The notes beneath the pieces were generated by a model. That model was given only the letters and a program-made list of their open reading frames with translations, was not told where the DNA came from and ran no database searches. Positions 22,225 to 28,706 of a DNA stretch of 28,706 nt are shown here, piece by piece. Source of the DNA: Poronia punctata (Eukaryota > Ascomycota > Sordariomycetes > Xylariales > Xylariaceae); NCBI GenBank assembly GCA_022579005.1, contig MU401804.1, forward strand, positions 1 through 28,706, in the 5' to 3' direction. Numbering within the stretch: the stretch's first letter is position 1; every line of letters begins with the position of its first letter. A program made the translations under genes and the position numbers.

Positions 22225-22331
22225 AGCACTAGATCCTAGGATCTTAATATAAGAGACCTTTGGTCCTTTAATCCTAGTTAGTTAATTAATTTATTTACAT
22301 TTTATTTTTTAAATTTAAGGATCCTAGTGCT
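22225..22331. mobile_element. 107-bp inverted-repeat element, MITE-like, unmutated
   Basis: The left end begins AGCACTAG at 22225 and continues with ATCCTAGGATCTTAAT. The right end, read on the minus strand from 22331, is AGCACTAGGATCCTTAAAT, so the two ends are inverted copies with a small gap. The left arm contains a perfect palindrome GATCCTAGGATC (22232-22243). The centre holds GACC-TTT-GGTC (22255-22265). The element keeps GATC and CC/GG dinucleotides that the surrounding block has lost. No target duplication is certain. It could be a young non-autonomous DNA element, or the unmutated terminal part of a larger one. Confidence 0.45.
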
Positions 22332-23435
22332 ATTAGTTAACTTATATAATATTGTAGCTAATATATAGTTTATAATAAGTATTCTTTTTAATTAATTATT
22401 TTAGTAGTAGTTAATATATAAGCATAGCTTTTAATTTAAATATTTATTTATTATTTTAGCTTATTTTACTATTTTATAGTGCTTTAATAAAGCTAAAGTT
22501 TATATAATATCTACAATTTTAGTAACTTTGTTTATAAAAGTAAAAATAAACTAAAGTTTATAATTTAAAGTTATTATAACTAGTAATTTAAATATTTTAA
22601 ATAGCTTTTTATAGTATAGCTAGGCTGCTTGCTATACTATAATTTTTATTATATAAAAAATAGTTTATAATTTTCCTTTGGTTTATTTACTATAATTATT
22701 ATATTATTAAACTTATATTTATTTTTTAATAAGTTTATTATAATATGTTTTTAAACGTAGTTTAAAATTAGCAATAATATTAGTTTGCTTAGTATTTTAT
22801 TTTTAAAAATGTTAGCTAAACAGTATTATAAGCAATTTGCTATATATTTATAATAATTACTTTTTAATTAAAGCTATTAGTAGTCTTTTATAATTAAGTA
22901 GTATATTCTTTTTTTAGTTAAGTACGCTATTAATATTTTTTATATATACTTGTTTTATTAATTTTATTTATAAAAAAAGTGTTTAGCACTACTAGCTTTT
23001 TTTTATATATAGTTAAGCTATTTTTTATGTTTTATAAATCTTTTATATTTATTTTATTATTTAGGTTTTTAATTTTAGCTCTTTTCTTTTAATTTATATA
23101 CTTAAGTTTTTTTTAATTCTTTTATAAGATTTTATTTATAAGTTAAAGTCTTTTTAAAGCTTTTACTTCTTTAAAAAGTTTAAAAAATACAATTTTAATT
23201 ATATTTTTTATTTATAATAATATAAACTTAGTTATAATTAGCTAAAAAAGGTAGTACGCTTATATAGGTTTTTTTAGCTTTTTAAAATACTATATTTTTG
23301 TGTTTTTTAAATAGTTTATTTGCTATTATATTTTTTTCAAATAATATATAATTATAAAGTTATATTTTGCTAAAAAAGTAAACTACTTTGCTTATTATAA
23401 GTTAATATTAAAATATTAGTAACAACACTATAAGT

Positions 23436-23560
23436 AAAAACGCAGCTTAGGCCGCTAAGGCTATACAAGTTAAGCTAACCTAACTAAGTAAACAAAATAC
23501 TTATTAGCTATATAGTAGCTAACTTATAGCATAAATACTAGCAAAGTTTTTTTGGCCCTT
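23436..23560. repeat. less mutated patch with a CTTAG-GCCG-CTAAG hairpin
   Basis: The arms CTTAG (23446-23450) and CTAAG (23455-23459) enclose GCCG, and AGC/GCT extend the stem with one bulged base. The patch keeps CpG and GGCC sites that are almost absent from the block, and continues to GGCCC near 23555. Its origin is unknown. Confidence 0.4.
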
Positions 23561-24567
23561 TTAATTTTAATTAAATTAGTTAGCTTTATATAAAGATAAT
23601 ATAAAAAAAAATTATACTTTAGCAGCAATTTTTAACTTAAAACTTAAATATGCAAAACTAATTTAAAAAATAAAATTTATTATTATTTATTTTATATATT
23701 ATTTATTGCTTTATTTTTTTATTTTATAAAAAAATAAAGTACTTCTTGTTTTTTAATAAAAAAACTAATACTAATTAATTATTATTTTTAATAATATACG
23801 TTACTATTTATTAATAATAAATTAGCAAAGTACTTTAATAAACAAGATTTTTTAAAATATTATTATATAAAGTAACACTGCTTTATAAAATATTTTATAT
23901 AAAAAGATTTTTTTAAATCTTGCAATATTACTTTAAGCTTTGCCCTTTTTAAGCAAAAAACGTATAGCTTATATAAGCTTGCAAGTAAGCATTTTTATAT
24001 CTTTTATTTCTTTTTATTATATAAACTATTATAATAGCTAAAAATAAAAGCTAGTTTTTAAACGCTTAAAAAAACTATACTGCTAAAAACACTACTAGCA
24101 ATATTTAAAGTTTTTATACTTTTATATATAAAAACATTTTTGCAAAATTAAACGTTAACATTAAAGTTTAAAAAAACTATATTAATTTTAACTATTTTAA
24201 TACAAGATTTTAGCTTAACTAGCTATTTAATAAAAAAATAGTTATAATATATATAGTTAAATATTTATATAACTACGTACAAAGCAGCAGACTTTTTATA
24301 AATAGCTTTATATATAATTAATCAGTAAACTTTAAAAGTTAAAACTAAAACATTTTTAAAATAGTTAAAAATAGTTTTTTAAAAAAGCTTTAAAATTAAG
24401 TTTAAAAAGAAATCTTTATATTTACTTTTAAAAAAAACTTATATATAAAAAAATTTAAAAAAAATGTTTATAATTTATAGCTACTATATAATTTATAATA
24501 ATATTTTTAATTATACTACTATACTTACTTATTTTATAACTATTAACTTTTATTTAACTTTTATTTA

Positions 24568-24690
24568 AACTTATACTTATTTTTATACTTATACTTGCAC
24601 TTATACTTATACTTATACTTATACTTGCAGCAAAGCTTATATTTATAGCTATATTAGCACTTATACTTATAGCTATACTAGCAGCTTAGT
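24568..24690. repeat. degenerate ACTTAT hexamer array
   Basis: ACTTAT units occur in runs of up to four or five around 24568-24625. Variants with TTGC, AGCT and AGCA inserts continue to about 24690. Simple-sequence repeat of no evident function. Confidence 0.75.
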
Positions 24691-27600
24691 TTTATATAAA
24701 AATATTTATTTTATTATACTACTAATAGCTAAACCTTTTATATTAAATATAACTTTAAAAAGTACGTTTTTTTATTAAAAAATAAAATTAACCCTTAGCA
24801 CTTAGTATAATAAACTTACTAAATAATACTAAACTTTATTAATAATAATAGCTATATAGCTAAAAGTATAGTAATAATTAAAAGTATAGTAATAGCTAAT
24901 ACTTATTAGCAACTTTTTTTAAAAAAAATATATACTTTTAAAAGTATAGTATAAAAAACATTTATATAAAAATATTTTAAATATTAACGCTAGCACTATA
25001 TAAAAGTACTATTAACTTGCTTTTATTTAAGCTAGTTTATTTAAACTAAGTTAAGCTAAAGCTTTTTATAGTATTTAATAAAATATAGTAAAAAAACTAA
25101 AACTATATAAAATAACTATATAATACTTTTTTTTTAAAAAAACACGTATTTTTATAACTACGTATAAAAAGCTTAGTTTTTATTTAATATAATATTATAC
25201 TACTTTTTTAACAATTTTTTAAAATTATATAAAGTAATATTATATTAATTATATTAAACTAATAAAAAAATAAAATAAAACATATAATACGCTTAATATA
25301 TATTTTAAAATTTATATTAATTATAATTAGTATTAAACTAATTAAACTATAATAATTTTTATATAAATTAAAAGCAAAAACTTTAAAAAGTTTAACTTAA
25401 AAGCGCTTAAACTATTATTTAATAAACTTTAACTTATATAATAAGCACTAAAACTAAAATTTAATAATAAATTCTTTTTATATATAACTATTATATAAGC
25501 ATATATTAAAACTATTAAAATTAAGCTAGCGTTTATTACTTAAAAAATAATAAGTAAAGTATTAATATTTAATTTATAAGTAGTAATATAAATTACTACT
25601 AATAAATAAATAACCTAGTACTTAATATATAAAAAACTAGCTAATATTAACTATAATCTAGCTTAAAAGTTATTTAGGTAATATATAAAAAAATACTTAA
25701 AAAAAGTAAATTTACTTTTTATAAATCTACCTTTTATATATTTACTTTTTAAGCAGCGTAGTTTAAGTAGCATTTTATATAACAATACTTTATATATAAA
25801 AAACTAAACTATAAGTTATATAACTATTTTTTTTAAAAAAATCTTATATTTTATATATTATAGCATATAAAAATTATAATATTTTTATTGCTAACAATAT
25901 TAAAGCATATATTTAAAAGTATAAAAAAACAAAAGTTAAAAAGCTATTAAACAATAATAATAATATAGCTAATAATTTTAATTTTTAAAAAAGCAACTAA
26001 GCTATTTAATTTTTAATAAAAGCTGCTTATTTTTATTATACTATAAAAAAAAATGTTTACTAGCTTATAGCAAAACTTATAAGCTTAGCAAATTTTCTTT
26101 TTTTTAAAACATTAGTATACTTATAAGTACTAAAATATTTTATAAAATACTAGTATAGCTAAAGTATTAACTATTAAATACTTATAAGCTAAAGCTTTTA
26201 TATAAAAATATTTAAAAACTAAAATTAACTAAACTTTAAATAATATAATAATATGCTTTAAAAAAGCAATAAAAAAAAAGTTTATTAAGTTTATAAAAAT
26301 TTAAACTTTTATTAGCAAAGTAATTTTTTATATTTTAAAAATATTTACTTTTTTTATTTTTATTATATAATATAAACAAGCTTAAAGCTTACTTTAACAA
26401 CGTTAAAAATAAAATTATATAATATAATAAAGTTAAAAATTTTATTATTAAAAATAAGGCTATTTATTTTTTTATGTTTTAATTTCTAAAGCAATTATAT
26501 ATTTTATAAAGCTAAAGCTATGCTAACTTTATTAAACTTTTAAATACTTTTATATAAAAAAGCTATATAACTTGCTTAAGTTTATAAGCTATAATAATAT
26601 TAGTATAAAAGCTTTAAAACAAATTTAAAAAGTTTGTTATTAATATTAAACTTATAATTTAGTTTTATAAAACTTTAAGTTTATATTTTATAATAACTTT
26701 AACTTTAATTATAAAGTTATTATTAACGTTATATACTTAAACAATAAGCTAGTGCTATATATAATTAATAATAGTATATTATTTTAAGCTACTAGATTTT
26801 TAAAGTTATTATTTATATATAATATATAAAATATACTTTACTAATACTAAATAAACGTATATTAAAAGCTTTTTAACTACGTTGTTTACAATTTTAATAT
26901 AAACTTTATATTTAAAAAGTTTTATAATAATGCTTAGCTTACTAAAGTATTATATGTTATAAAACTAATAAAAGCATATTAAGTAGTTAAAAAAATTAAA
27001 AAAGCATATAGCCCTTTATGTAAAGCTTTTAATATTTTATATAAAAAGCTATAAAGTAGTATAAAAAAATACTTTTTTAAAAAGTAATTAAAGCGTTAAA
27101 TAATATTGCTAAACTTAACAAACTAATACTAACGCTACTTATTTTTAAAGCATATTTAAAAGTTAATACTAACTTTTTTAAATTTTTTAATATTGTATAA
27201 AAAGCTAAAGCAGTTAAAAGCTATAAAAAAGCTTTAAATAATTAAAGCAAAAAAAAACATTTTTTAAGCTTTAAATACTTATAATAGCCTTATAACATAT
27301 AACGTACTATTATTTTTATTAAAAAGTAAAGTAATAGTTTAAAAAAAAACCAAATAAAAACTAAACTATATAAAATTAAATTAATTAATAACTAAAACAT
27401 TACTATTAATATAGTTAACAAACTAACGCAATTTTAATATACTTAAGTTAAGCTATACTATAAAAAATAAGTTAATGCAAATTTTGCAGATTTTAAAATT
27501 AGCTAACTTATAATAAAAACCTAACAACAATGCTAAAGTAAACTAAAAGAAAATGCTTTATATAAAGTTTATTTAATAGCTAAAAAAAACTAAACTATAA

Positions 27601-28706
27601 CTTTATAATATAACTATAAAAAATAATATAATTACTACTTTAAAACTTTTATTTTAAAAGTTTAATAAAGTAAAAATTAAAAATTTAGCTGCTAAAAGCA
27701 TATTTATACTTATAAAATATAATAAAGCAATTTATAGCAATACTTAGATTTTTAATATATGCTTAGTATAAAAAATTAAAAGCAAAACAATAATACTATA
27801 TAAAAAATTTAAGCTTATTATTTAAAAGCATAGTAATTAAAAAAGCAAAAGCTATTTATTTAATTGCTAACTATTTAAAAAATAAGCTAATAGCTTATTT
27901 TTATACTAAGTTTATTTTTAACTAAAAAATATAATATATAAAATAACCTTTATAATATTTTATAAGTATATATATAGTTAAAAAATAAGTTAACTTATAT
28001 AATATATACTAAGTTACTTAAAAAGTTAAAAAACATATACTTTTTTAGCACTTTTTTATATATTATATAACTTTTATATAGCTTAGCAAAATTTAAGCTA
28101 TACTAATTTAAAATATACTATAATTATTATTATATAAAGCTAAAAATAAAAGTTTTAACGTATAATTTATATTTTTTATATAAAAATATAAAACTAAAGC
28201 AATTTAGCATTATTAAACTTTAAACTAATAATATATTTAATATAGTATTAAAAATTCCTTTTTAAAAAGAAAAGTATTTTTTTAAGCAAAAAATAAAACA
28301 ATTTTATTATATAACTAACTTGTTAAATTTAATAAAGCAAAAATTAAAATTTAAAATAATAACCTTATACTTTAATAAAAAAATAAGCTTAAAACTTTTA
28401 GCTAGTTAATAAAAAAGCACTAAATACTATATAATAATATATTATATAATAAGTTTAAAAAGCATATATTATATTTATATGCTAACTAAAAGTATTATAT
28501 AACTTATTTGCTGCTACTTAAGTTATTTAACTAATAAAAAATAATATTAAAGCACTAAATATATAGCTATAATAGCAAATTTAAAATAAAAATTAAAGTT
28601 TATAATATTTCTTTTTTAACTTTTATAATATAAAGCTATTTATTTTTATTAATAGCTTTTTTATAAATAATAAAAACTTAAGTTTTTAACTTAAATTTAT
28701 TATTAT

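Larger units (their letters stand above)
10746..28706. repeat. 18-kb AT-rich RIP-like mutated block (right flank)
   Basis: From about 10,746 to the window end the sequence is nearly all A and T. In bases 16501-16800 I counted 23 C and 16 G, 13 % GC. No open frame of gene length exists on either strand over about 18 kb, which fits saturation with TAA/TAG. The pattern of surviving bases (few CpA, almost no TCA/TGA, C almost always after A or G) points to directed C-to-T mutation on both strands, as RIP does, rather than mere AT-rich origin. The original elements, presumably retro- or DNA transposons, are not identifiable by eye. The block continues beyond the window, so it may be a large heterochromatic or pericentromeric region. 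Shorter structures in it are listed separately; the rest holds nothing I can name. Confidence 0.85.

Noticed and set aside
10746..28706. AT-rich block considered as mitochondrial DNA or a plasmid insertion
   Set aside because: No mitochondrial genes, tRNAs or long open frames under any code are visible, and the skewed trinucleotide survival fits directed mutation better.
10746..28706. AT-rich block considered as a centromere core
   Set aside because: Possible, since many fungal centromeres are RIP-mutated AT-rich DNA, but nothing in sequence alone distinguishes it from other mutated repeats; CENP-A ChIP would be needed.

Overview
The window looks like a piece of a filamentous ascomycete (Pezizomycotina) chromosome. 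It holds four intron-containing housekeeping genes of ascomycete type, with short introns (62 to 172 nt), GTATGT/GTAAGT-like donors and CTAAY-like branch sites about 15 to 25 nt before the acceptor. These sit in a gene island of normal composition flanked by extremely AT-rich DNA that looks like the product of repeat-induced point mutation (RIP). The species cannot be named from this sequence alone.

Layout. Bases 1 to about 1,690 are AT-rich, ORF-free sequence containing an 18-copy 14-bp minisatellite (1041-1294). Bases about 1,691 to 10,745 are the gene island. It carries, all on the plus strand: SRP receptor alpha subunit (SRP101, 3 exons, 664 aa), 60S ribosomal protein eL14 (RPL14, 2 coding exons, 144 aa), nascent polypeptide-associated complex alpha (EGD2, 3 coding exons, 203 aa) and mitochondrial F1Fo ATP synthase subunit d (ATP7, 4 exons, 173 aa). 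Intergenic stretches are 0.7 to 2 kb and hold no recognisable further gene. RPL14 and EGD2 probably each also have an intron in the 5' UTR. From about 10,746 to the window end there are about 18 kb of AT-rich DNA (about 13 % GC in a 300-base sample counted by hand) with no open frame of gene length and no recognisable transposon protein. A few short patches in it look less mutated, notably a 107-bp inverted-repeat element at 22225-22331.

How the genes relate. eL14 is part of the large ribosomal subunit, NAC-alpha binds nascent chains at the ribosome exit and limits mistargeting to the ER, and SRP receptor alpha receives SRP-ribosome complexes at the ER. Three of the four genes therefore act around the translating ribosome. 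ATP7 encodes a stator subunit of the mitochondrial ATP synthase. Whether this neighbourhood is conserved or accidental cannot be told from the window.

The most interesting signals outside the genes are: (1) the mutational signature of the AT-rich block, where TCA/TGA are almost absent and surviving cytosines lie almost only after A or G; (2) the short unmutated inverted-repeat element inside that block; (3) the abrupt edge of the block within about 240 nt of the SRP101 start codon; and (4) a possible frame-shifting cassette exon inside the unusually long first coding intron of EGD2. No convincing new biological system was seen.
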